Below, piece after piece: positions 53,937-64,000 of a stretch of 64,000 nucleotides of DNA. A program made the position numbers and the translations under genes. The notes under the pieces are model-generated. The model did not search any database, was not told the origin of the DNA, and saw nothing but the letters and a program-made list of their open reading frames with translations. The DNA lies in contig DASZUU010000013.1 of assembly GCA_035547425.1 (NCBI GenBank), positions 1 to 64,000 of the forward strand, written 5' to 3'. This DNA is from Alloacidobacterium sp035547425 (GTDB lineage Bacteria > Acidobacteriota > Terriglobia > Terriglobales > Acidobacteriaceae). Position 1 is the stretch's first letter. Each line of letters opens with the position of its first letter.

Positions 53937-54850
53937 CGCTTACAACACCGGAGCAGTATCCCGTCATGCCGAATTTCGCCGACGCTACCGCAGGCTTTGC
54001 GCACACCGTCGATTCCGCCATACACGTCCTTGATGCGCTTGGCATTTCAGAATCGCGATTGATGCTGCGCATGGCAGGTCCGGGGCGAGCAAGCCTGCAG
54101 ATCGTGCGCCAGTCTCCTCCGCCGGGAACCAGGCTGACGCCATCCATGTCCATCACTCTATGGATCTCAGGTTTCAGCTTCTTTGATGCCTTGCCCATGC
54201 CGATGCGCGAATCCGGAGGCGAAGTCGAGATGGGCACGCGCGAGCTGTGCCAGGTCTTTGACGATCCCCTGCAGAAAGCAGCGCAATGGCTGCGCGCAGG
54301 TGCGCCTCTATTCAAGATAGGTCCCGGCAAATATGCGGCCTGCCGTCGATGGCTCGCGCTCTTCGGCCTGGATTCCGCTGCATGGCCGGAAGAGATGCTC
54401 TACCCTCTCGCATTGCTTGCTCCAACGCTGGCACGCACGGCAGGGCGCGAAGTCGGAATCCGGCTTGCTTTTCTCTTTCTTCTCGGCTTGCCCATTCACG
54501 CATTCCATCATCGCGGCGCGTTTCGCATGCTCAACTCACGGGAGTACTCGCTGCTTGGTTCTCAATCAAGCCGTCTTGGCCGCGACTTCCTCATCGGCGA
54601 CCGTCAGCTCGATACCGATGCAATCACCATCGAGATAGGTCCCGTATCGCTCGATACATACACAAGCTATCAATCGGAAGACCGCACCCGCCTCATCGAG
54701 ATGCTTCTGAATCTTTGTGCGAGCGCATATCAAAACTACTCCGTTGCATGGCTGGTGGAAGATGCGAACCAGGCGCCGCGCTTGGGTATAGCTGCGAAAA
54801 ACAGTTGTATCGGACTTAACTTTCACTTGGGGAAAGGAGCGACCGCATGA
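53927..54850 (+). CDS. tssG: T6SS baseplate protein TssG (VasB)
   Basis: The 307-residue protein shows the TssG C-terminal pattern of paired L-G motifs: S-S-R-L-G-R-D-F-L-I-G-D-R followed by I-E-I-G-P-V-S-L-D-T-Y, and R-L-G-I-A near the end. It partners TssF in the baseplate wedge. ATG 53927 has GGAG five bases upstream; ATG 53933 would overlap the tssF stop as ATGA and is also possible. Its stop overlaps the tssK start (ATGA). Confidence 0.85.
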   Translation: MGMTLTTPEQYPVMPNFADATAGFAHTVDSAIHVLDALGISESRLMLRMAGPGRASLQIVRQSPPPGTRLTPSMSITLWISGFSFFDALPMPMRESGGEVEMGTRELCQVFDDPLQKAAQWLRAGAPLFKIGPGKYAACRRWLALFGLDSAAWPEEMLYPLALLAPTLARTAGREVGIRLAFLFLLGLPIHAFHHRGAFRMLNSREYSLLGSQSSRLGRDFLIGDRQLDTDAITIEIGPVSLDTYTSYQSEDRTRLIEMLLNLCASAYQNYSVAWLVEDANQAPRLGIAAKNSCIGLNFHLGKGATA

Positions 54851-56571
54851 ACCCCGAAGAGCTTCGTCATAGCGCTGTCAACTGGGAATTTGGCATGCTC
54901 GTTACCCCGGAGCATTTCCTACGCCAGGAGAGATTCTATGAAGCATCTCTGCTCTGGATGCTTCGCTACTCATACGACGGCTTCGGCCTTATCGGTGGAG
55001 GTCCCCGCCTTCCTGAGAGCGAGTTCGGCGCGGTCAGGCACGATCCGATTGTGACGCTCTCAGAAGATGGGACAAAGCTATATGTTACCGTCACGCAATG
55101 CCGAGGCCTGACAATGTCCGGTACTCCGATAGAGATCGCCCCGGCTTATCCCTTGCAGCAGGAGTTCGATAAAGCAAACTTGGAAGGCGTGGCCGAATCG
55201 CGCATCTACATCGTTGCTTTGCCGCATGACTATGCCATCGTAGATGGCGAGCTTGATCAACATAATCCGCAAATGCAGACAGAGCGGGTTCGAGCCTATC
55301 ATCTCTCACTGCGCCCACAGGGAGAAGAAGTGCAGCACGCCATGGCGGTAAGCCGCCTGCGACGCTCGTCTGGCAGTGTCGCTTATGAGCTTGATGCAAG
55401 TTTCATCCCTCCGTGCACGAACCTGACAGCTTTCAGCGAGCTCAGCGCCGCCTGGCGTCGTATCGTGCAGCAGCTTTCCGCGCTATCCAATCGCTTCATT
55501 GAGCTGCATCGCGCCATGCAGGAGTACATCGAGCTGACCCGCGAGCGCGGTATCGATGTCGCTATCGATCGCGACACCCTGGAGTTCGTCAAGCGTGTGA
55601 TTCCAAGCATCGAAACGTGCCTATATAACTGCTTGAATCCGGTGCAGCCCCCTGCGCAGTTCTTCGGGAGCCTGCGCATGTTTCTGCAGGGCGCCGCTGT
55701 AAGCCTTGATCTCAGTCCACCGGTTCAACAATATTTTGACGCGTTGAAGAATGCTGGCGAAACCGAGTTTGTGCCTTTGCTGGAGCAGCAGAAACAAATG
55801 TTGCACATCACAAGGCGCTGGCGCGTCGAAGACGATCTGAGTGTCGAGGTGCGCTCCATCCAGAGCTCGTTGCGCAGCCTTCAGGTTTTGGAGCGCGCCC
55901 TTGAAGGCAAGTACATTGACTTCCGCGTCAGCCCATCGCTCGATTCGATGAGCTTCGTCTTCGACCGCGGCGGAAGCGCGCTGTATAAGCTTGCCGCAAA
56001 ACCCGCTCGTCTTCAGGGCTTCGGCGATGAGATGACCTTTCACTTTGCCGCAATCCGCTTGGAAGGCCGCGAGAAGTACCGCATCATTCTTTCTTCTGAG
56101 CAGGATCACGAATTTTCCGCAGAGACTCGTGTGCCGGTAGAGATTCATATCAATGAAGGCAGTGGCTCGCGTCGCGCGCCCATCCACGGCGTCGCGCAGG
56201 TGCGTTTTAATGGGCAGAGAAATATAGAGTTCGATTTCGATGCCCCCGACATCGCCACCGTCACCGATCTTCGGCTGTCTGTTCCCGCGCACTTCAACAT
56301 AAAAATTGCGCTCTTATTCGTGCGCCATCGTTTCTATGCGTCGAATAGTGAGCCGGCGAGCTCCACAATGAACACGATGAATATGCCGCTGCGTTCAGCT
56401 CCGCCCGCAGCATCGCAGGAGGGCATGGAGTCCGATATCGCACCCGCTTTTTTCAGGCCGCCACTTCAACGCGCGCCTTGGAACGATCGCAACAGCCCCT
56501 CAAAAGTTGCTGAGACGCAGCCGGTTGAAACCCCTGTTTCACCACCGCCGCGTCGACGGCGCTTGGAGTAA
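54847..56571 (+). CDS. tssK: T6SS baseplate protein TssK (VasE), extended
   Basis: The 574-residue protein begins like TssK: V-N-W-E-F-G-M-L-V-T-P-E-H-F-L-R-Q near residues 11-27 corresponds to the W-x-x-G-x-x-x-x-P-x-H-F motif. The middle contains R-L-R-R-S and S-F-I-P-P-C motifs. TssK connects the baseplate to the membrane complex in classical systems. It is about 120 residues longer than usual, with a proline-rich C-terminal tail (V-S-P-P-P-R-R-R-R), which is noteworthy because the usual membrane partners are not found here. It overlaps tssG by four bases. Confidence 0.88.
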   Translation: MNPEELRHSAVNWEFGMLVTPEHFLRQERFYEASLLWMLRYSYDGFGLIGGGPRLPESEFGAVRHDPIVTLSEDGTKLYVTVTQCRGLTMSGTPIEIAPAYPLQQEFDKANLEGVAESRIYIVALPHDYAIVDGELDQHNPQMQTERVRAYHLSLRPQGEEVQHAMAVSRLRRSSGSVAYELDASFIPPCTNLTAFSELSAAWRRIVQQLSALSNRFIELHRAMQEYIELTRERGIDVAIDRDTLEFVKRVIPSIETCLYNCLNPVQPPAQFFGSLRMFLQGAAVSLDLSPPVQQYFDALKNAGETEFVPLLEQQKQMLHITRRWRVEDDLSVEVRSIQSSLRSLQVLERALEGKYIDFRVSPSLDSMSFVFDRGGSALYKLAAKPARLQGFGDEMTFHFAAIRLEGREKYRIILSSEQDHEFSAETRVPVEIHINEGSGSRRAPIHGVAQVRFNGQRNIEFDFDAPDIATVTDLRLSVPAHFNIKIALLFVRHRFYASNSEPASSTMNTMNMPLRSAPPAASQEGMESDIAPAFFRPPLQRAPWNDRNSPSKVAETQPVETPVSPPPRRRRLE

Positions 56572-56601
56572 CTGGGGTAGCAAGATGCGGAGAAAACACC
56601 C

Positions 56602-59200
<2,599 letters not shown>

Positions 59201-59220
<20 letters not shown>

Positions 59221-61300
59221 CCGCCGAGCGCTCGTCGTTGCGGCCGCGCTTTTTCTCTTCTGCGCCATAGCAGCATCGCCATTGCCTATATCCGCTCTGC
59301 CCACGGCAGAAGCGGCGCAGGGCTGGATTCAACTCTTCGATGGAAGCACGCGCTTTGGCTGGGTCTCGAATAGTGGAAGCTGGCAAGTCAGCGGTAATAC
59401 GCTGGTCTCCGATCCCGCGCAACAAAGCTCTCTGCGCACCACGGCTTCTTTCTCTGATTTCGATCTGAAATTCGAAGCCCGCGCAACCGGCCCGGCATCC
59501 TTGCTGCTGCGTGCCGACCCGCAAAGCAAGCCCGCGCAACCCGGTTACACGCTATCACTCAATGATGGCTCTATCTCCGGAATCAGTGGCGGAAGCTCCG
59601 GCACCATGTCAGATGGCTGGAATACCTATGAGATAGTCGCGGACGGCACGCATCTGACCGTGAACATGAACGGCAAAACAACGGTCGATGTTACGAATCC
59701 AAAAAACCGTGTCGGATATTTTTCTTTCACCGCGCCTAAAGGTACGCGCTTGGAGATTCGTTCCCTTTGGCTTAAGCCTCTGGGGCTCGACCCTCTCTAC
59801 AACGGCATGAATCTCGATGGATGGCAGGCAAAGGCTCCATCCCCTGAGGAGAAGAAATCGAAGCTGAAACTGCCCTTTTTCTCCGGCAAGCCTAAGCCTC
59901 CCAAAGCCGCGCAATGGTCCGGACAGAACAATCTCCATGGCGCCGACGGCGTGGGCCAGCTGGAAACCACAAAAGCCTATGACGACTTCGTCCTTCAATT
60001 CACCGCGCGAACAGAGGACAAGGAAGGCCGCGGCGGCGTAGCGCTATTTTTCCGCGGCACGCCAAATCAATATGGCACCGGCTATACCGTCAGCCTGGAT
60101 AACGGACAGCACGACGACAAAACTTCCGTTATTGGCAGCCTTGTTAAGCTCGACGCTTCTCGCGCGCCAAGAATCAATCCGGGTCAATCCTTCGCCTGTA
60201 CCGTCGTTGCTCGCGCGCACCGTATATCTATATGGATCAACGGCACACTGGCAACCGATTACTATGATGCCCGCCCCGAAGGCATCTATCATGCAGATGC
60301 AGGCCCCCTGGGCTTTCGCCTGCAAAGCGATAAAGCCACGCTGGCCCTGCAGGACGTAAGGATTGCAACTCTGCCGAAAGGCCCCACGCCGCCACCACCG
60401 CCTGCTCCTGTGCCGCCGCCCGCGCCTGCATCGCCATCAGCCGCCGCTCCTGTTGCCGCTCCCGCCATCGTCATGCCCAGCCAATCGCCGCAGGAGAAAG
60501 CCCAGCAGGAACAGATTCGCCAGCTCACCGTGCAGGCTCTCAGCGCCTCTACGCCCGAGGAGGCGCTGCGTATCAACAAACAGATTCTGATGCTCGATCC
60601 CGGTGACATGCCTGCGCAGCAAAGACTCGACAAGGCGCAATCGCAGCTCGATGCAGCGAATGCGAAACAAGAGCAGGCGGCGCAAGAGCAGCAGGCATCA
60701 GCTATAAAGCAGGAAGCTAATAACGCCCGCCAATCCGAGCTTCTGGCTGAGGCTCAAAACGCGCTCCTTCGCGGCAGGCTCTATGAAGCGCGAGACCGCC
60801 TCAACGACGCGCAAAGGCTCGGTGCCCATGGTTCGGAGATCAACCGTTTACAGGCGCTCATTCAATCTCGCATTCGCAATCGAATACTTATGCGCGCAGG
60901 CCTTGGCGGTGGTGGAGCAATTGCCCTCATCACAATGTGCGCAGTTTTCTGGAGACGTCGCGGCAAAGTTCTCATCCCATCGTTGATAGCTCTCGATGGG
61001 GTAGATAAAGGCAAGCGTTATCTTCTCAATCAGGAAGTTACTCACCTTGGAGCTGTTGCCATGGATGGCGGTAAGAAAAACGAAGTGCTGGTCCGCGACC
61101 CCGATCGCCAGGTATCGCGCTTCCATTGTGAAATTCACAAGCGCGGAAACACTTGCTATCTCATCGATCTCGACAGTTCCAACGGAACCTTTATGCATAA
61201 CCAGAAAATTCAGCCCGGAATAGCAATCAAGCTGCGCAATGGCGATAAGTTCACGCTCGCTCATGCCGTCGCCTACGAGCTGCGCATAGAACGGCAGTGA
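59201..61300 (+). CDS. Exported LamG/DUF1080-like protein with TM helix and C-terminal FHA domain
   Basis: The 699-residue protein has a signal-like helix (A-L-V-V-A-A-A-L-F-L-F-C-A-I-A-A). Two concanavalin/DUF1080-like beta domains (about 45-190 and 200-390) are followed by a proline-rich linker (P-P-P-P-P-A-P), a glutamine-rich coiled coil (about 460-560) and a membrane helix (about 567-585). A C-terminal FHA domain contains Q-V-S-R-F-H-C-E and S-S-N-G-T-F, an intact phosphothreonine site. The FHA part should be cytoplasmic and the beta domains outside. The kinase of the locus has a comparable beta domain at its outer end. ATG 59201 overlaps clpV by 20 bases. It is the last gene of the T6SS operon. 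Confidence 0.82.
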
Positions 61301-61350
61301 CGGCACATGCCAGCAATGAAGTTAACGAGGAAGCTTCAAGAGAGTGTATT

Positions 61351-61430
61351 AGGGTAGAAGTACCGGCCTTCAGGCCGGTGAAAAAAGGCATTCAGACCTA
61401 CGGCCTTAGCCCTGGGGTCTCCCTTTCCTC
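61351..61430. repeat. Possible REP-like palindromic element
   Basis: ACCGGCC (61362-61368) and GGCCGGT (61373-61379) form a tight hairpin with a TTCA loop, followed by an A-run and then a second GC-rich block (ACGGCCTTAGCCCTGGGG). The layout resembles dispersed intergenic palindromes of acidobacterial genomes. Only one copy is seen in the window, so repeat status is not proven. No T run follows on either strand at the right place, so it is a poor intrinsic terminator. It lies between the convergent T6SS operon end and the AraC-type gene. Confidence 0.35.
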
Positions 61431-61444
61431 ATGCGCCCACTCCA

Positions 61445-62353
61445 TCACAACTGCGCGCGATAATTGCTCGGCGGTATGCCGACATGCCTGCGAAAAATTC
61501 TCGAGAAATGTTGATGCGTCCGAAAACCGGAAGCCAGCGCTACATCCAGAATGGAATGCCCAGGTTGCGCAAGCAATGCTTTCGCATGTTGAATGCGGCA
61601 TTGCAGGATGAATTGATGAGGCGTCTTCCCTGATGTCTTGCGGAACAAGCTGCAAAAATGTGAGGGGCTCAGCCCTACATCGCGCGCCAGCTCATTCAGC
61701 GTGATGTCTTCTTCAATGCGCGATTGAATGAAGTCGGTCACACGTTTCATCCGGTACGGAGTCAAGCCTCCTTTATAAACTTGCGGATTGCGGCGCGGAA
61801 TTCCATCGCGGCAAACCAGGATGGCCGCTAGAGCCTGTTCAATTCCATCCACAAACATTCGCCCGGAAGGATACCCATGCATCCGTTCTTTTTCCAAAGC
61901 CAGCAGCAGAGAGGATAACCGACAATCCCGCGTCATCGAGTCCGCCTGCGGTGCATTCTCTATTGCTGTTGGCATGACCTCTGCCGCCGCCTGCTCCAGA
62001 ACGGAATGCGAAAGCTGCACAACGAGCACTGATGCCGTGGAGCTCCAGCGAAGACGCTGCTCGCAAGCCCGTTTCTCGATCACCACATTGTCTTTTGCAT
62101 AGACCACGGAATAGCGAGATTTGTCGTCGCTATATTCCAGCGTAGACCGGCACAGGTGCAGCGTCAGCACCTGCTCAGGCAGGATCACCGTCTGCCAGTG
62201 CGTCGGATACACCTCATGCTGTTCCACAAGCAGGGACGCTGACGGAGAAAGCGCGCCGTGCGGAGTGCCGTCAAAAATGGGTTTAACCTTGCCATCACGG
62301 ATCGCCATAATACGCGCCCGTGCATCTAGGGGAGTTATAAGTTTTACAGACAT
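61445..62353 (-). CDS. AraC-family transcriptional regulator
   Basis: The 302-residue protein has a C-terminal AraC DNA-binding domain (about 200-300) with two helix-turn-helix units. The first is L-N-E-L-A-R-D-V-G-L-S-P-S-H-F-C-S-L-F-R-K-T-S-G, and the second is I-L-D-V-A-L-A-S-G-F-R-T-H-Q-H-F-S-R-I-F-R-R-H. The N-terminal 190 residues form an unrecognised ligand or dimerisation domain. It lies convergent to the T6SS operon and could regulate it or the flavoprotein; the sequence does not tell. ATG 62353 is used; no clear ribosome site is visible. Confidence 0.88.
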   Translation of the reverse strand: MSVKLITPLDARARIMAIRDGKVKPIFDGTPHGALSPSASLLVEQHEVYPTHWQTVILPEQVLTLHLCRSTLEYSDDKSRYSVVYAKDNVVIEKRACEQRLRWSSTASVLVVQLSHSVLEQAAAEVMPTAIENAPQADSMTRDCRLSSLLLALEKERMHGYPSGRMFVDGIEQALAAILVCRDGIPRRNPQVYKGGLTPYRMKRVTDFIQSRIEEDITLNELARDVGLSPSHFCSLFRKTSGKTPHQFILQCRIQHAKALLAQPGHSILDVALASGFRTHQHFSRIFRRHVGIPPSNYRAQL

Positions 62354-62745
62354 TCTGTCACGAATAATGCGGCTGCGTGTTACGCACTCTATTCGGTGTT
62401 TTAATGACTGCTTTTTATCAGGTTATAAGGCAGAAAGAAGATCAATAGTGTTCAATGCGCGACCATTTTATGGCATTAAATAAGAGAATTCTATGAAGAG
62501 AGATCGGATTTTGCGTTAATTTATCGAAAATTCTGGTTGTTCCTTATACCTCACCATCATATCTAAAAAGATAAAGAAGTTAGCTTTGCATATAACATTC
62601 ATTGTTAAGCCGGCATAAATTAGATAAGTATCGATAACTACTTCGGCAAAACATATATACGAAATATTGCTCGATGCGTTGAGTAAAGAATCAAAAGAAT
62701 TTTTTAGGCAGCTCACAAAACAGGAGCTTCATAGAAAATAATCAA
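62354..62745. other. AT-rich intergenic region between the AraC-type gene and the flavoprotein gene
   Basis: These roughly 390 bases are clearly richer in A and T than the flanking genes and contain no convincing gene. They separate two divergent genes, so promoters of both should lie here. No specific operator was recognised. Confidence 0.4.
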
Positions 62746-63912
62746 GTGAAGTTTGAATACGACGCTATCATTCTTGGAGCAGGCGCAGCCGGGCTCATGT
62801 GCGCTATCGAAGCAGGCAGGCGAGGCAGGCGGGTTGCCATCCTGGAAGCTGCTGAAAGCCCCGGCAAAAAGATTCTCATCTCCGGTGGCGGCCGTTGTAA
62901 TTTCACGAATATCCATTGCCGCCCGGAAAATTTCCTTTCTGCGAATCCGCACTTTGCCAAGTCAGCGCTCGCCCGCTATACCCCGCAGGATTTCCTCGCC
63001 CTCGTTCACAAGCACGGCATCGCTTACCACGAAAAAACGCTGGGCCAGCTCTTCTGCGACCACGCATCGCGTCAAATTCTGGACATGCTTCTAGCTGAAT
63101 GTGAAGCAGCCGCAGTCAAAATTTATCTCGGCACATGCACACACAGCATCGAACGCGGAAATAGCTTCCATCTCAATACAAATAAAGGCGAATTCCAGGC
63201 ACCCGTCCTGGTCGTTGCCACCGGTGGCGTCTCGATTCCAAAGATGGGCGCAACCGGTTTTGGCTACGATGTTGCCCGTCAATTTGGCATCGGTATTGTG
63301 CAGACGCGGCCTGCATTGGTGCCGCTCACGCTTCCAGCTGAAGAATGCGCAAAGTTATGTGATTTATCGGGAGTTTCCGCCGACGTGATCGCCTCCATCG
63401 GGCGGCATCGGTTTCGAGAAAAAATGCTCATTACCCATCGCGGATTCAGCGGCCCTGCAATTTTGCAAATCTCTTCTTACTGGAAGCCGACAACCGCAAT
63501 CGAAATAGATCTCGCGCCGGAAAAACAGGTTTTCGCTCCGCTGCTGGCCCGTTCTTCCGGACGCACATCTGCCCGGGCCGCTGCGCTTCTGCGTGATGTC
63601 TTATCGCAGCGCCTGGCCGATCGTTGGATAACGCTGGCTCAACCCGACTCCTGGACAAATCATGCCATTGAGCGGCTCGAGAACCGTCTCCACCGATGGA
63701 GCATCACTCCAGCTGGAACCGAAGGTTATGACAAGGCGGAAGTCACTGCCGGCGGAGTGGACACCGGCGAGCTTTCGGCGAAAACGATGGAATCCCGGCG
63801 CGTGCCCGGCCTCTTCTTTATTGGCGAAGTCGTGGATGTGACCGGCCATCTCGGCGGATTTAACTTCCAGTGGGCCTGGGCGTCGGGCGCAGTGGCGGGA
63901 CGGGCGCTTTGA
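62746..63912 (+). CDS. HI0933/YhiN-type NAD(P)/FAD-dependent flavoprotein
   Basis: The 388-residue protein has the FAD-binding dinucleotide motif I-I-L-G-A-G-A-A-G-L-M (about 8-18) and the family hallmark K-K-I-L-I-S-G-G-G-R-C-N-F-T-N (about 41-55). It also has V-V-A-T-G-G-V-S-I-P, and the C-terminal F-F-I-G-E-V-V-D-V-T-G-H-L-G-G-F-N-F-Q-W-A-W-A-S-G. Members are flavin oxidoreductases whose physiological substrate is mostly unknown; gut relatives act on bile-acid intermediates. Start is GTG 62746. Length is normal for the family. Confidence 0.92.
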   Translation: MKFEYDAIILGAGAAGLMCAIEAGRRGRRVAILEAAESPGKKILISGGGRCNFTNIHCRPENFLSANPHFAKSALARYTPQDFLALVHKHGIAYHEKTLGQLFCDHASRQILDMLLAECEAAAVKIYLGTCTHSIERGNSFHLNTNKGEFQAPVLVVATGGVSIPKMGATGFGYDVARQFGIGIVQTRPALVPLTLPAEECAKLCDLSGVSADVIASIGRHRFREKMLITHRGFSGPAILQISSYWKPTTAIEIDLAPEKQVFAPLLARSSGRTSARAAALLRDVLSQRLADRWITLAQPDSWTNHAIERLENRLHRWSITPAGTEGYDKAEVTAGGVDTGELSAKTMESRRVPGLFFIGEVVDVTGHLGGFNFQWAWASGAVAGRAL

Positions 63913-63946
63913 ACGTCTGGCCTCCGCGGCGGTATCCTGAAAAGCA

Positions 63947-64000
63947 ATGAAACTGCTGGCTTGGCTTACAGGTATTTTTATTGATACATTCGGGATTACT
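63947..64000 (+). CDS. 5' fragment of an unidentified small protein (runs off window)
   Basis: An ATG at 63947 opens a frame of 18 codons that continues past the window end. The visible start, M-K-L-L-A-W-L-T-G-I-F-I-D-T-F-G-I-T, is hydrophobic and could be a membrane helix. No ribosome site is clear and no family can be named from so little. Confidence 0.4.
   Translation, partial: MKLLAWLTGIFIDTFGIT

Noticed and set aside
61362..61379. Intrinsic terminator for the T6SS operon
   Set aside because: The hairpin is followed by an A run on the plus strand and by mixed sequence on the minus strand, not by T residues.

Overview
The window looks like a chromosomal segment of an Acidobacteriota bacterium, probably class Terriglobia (subdivision 1). 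This is inferred from gene content, not from any rRNA. The indicators are three very large Oar-like TonB-dependent receptors with an N-terminal carboxypeptidase-regulatory-like domain and no SusD partner, a membrane-spanning winged-helix regulator, many secreted glycoside hydrolases, and moderate GC content. I see no rRNA, CRISPR array, transposase or prophage. One tRNA-Phe(GAA) lies near the left end.

Left part (1-33 kb): carbohydrate handling. It begins with the tail of an unknown gene, tRNA-Phe and a membrane-anchored regulator, followed by a first TonB-dependent receptor with an inverted repeat upstream. Then come the GDP-L-fucose pair gmd-fcl, a GNAT acetyltransferase, a GHMP sugar kinase resembling L-arabinokinase with a DeoR-type regulator, and a second receptor with a secreted glycerophosphodiesterase. 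These are followed by a secreted GH54 alpha-L-arabinofuranosidase with unusual C-terminal repeats, an alginate-lyase-like enzyme, a Gfo/Idh/MocA oxidoreductase with a PmoA-like protein, a GH63/GH37-like enzyme, a TPR protein, and a third receptor with a GH31 glycosidase. The GH54 enzyme, arabinokinase-like kinase, DeoR regulator and receptor together suggest use of arabinose-containing polymers.

Right part (33.5-61.3 kb): a type VI secretion locus. It encodes a 1595-residue Ser/Thr kinase with PEGA-like repeats, VgrG, a separate octad-repeat spike protein, two related unknown proteins, a small membrane protein, a polytopic FHA protein, a vWA protein, TssB, TssC, Hcp, TssE, TssF, TssG, TssK, ClpV and a LamG-like/FHA membrane protein. 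TssJ, TssL, TssM, TssA and PAAR are not seen in the window, so any envelope anchor is either elsewhere or non-canonical.

Most notable is a cassette on the opposite strand inside this locus (43.48-46.64 kb). It encodes an E1-like enzyme, a four-helix membrane protein with two tandem RING-like eight-cysteine modules, a ubiquitin-like protein ending in a bare C-terminal glycine, an E2-like conjugating enzyme with an H-V-N...C-L active site, and a metallophosphoesterase, with translational overlaps between several of them. This looks like a complete ubiquitin-type conjugation pathway (Ubl, E1, E2, E3-like) embedded in a contractile-injection-system locus. Because the known bacterial BilABCD pathway modifies a phage tail fibre, a tail-like T6SS component (spike, tube or sheath) is an attractive but unproven target.

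Right edge (61.4-64 kb): a possible REP-like palindromic element, an AraC-family regulator, a HI0933/YhiN-type flavoprotein and the first codons of an unidentified gene.
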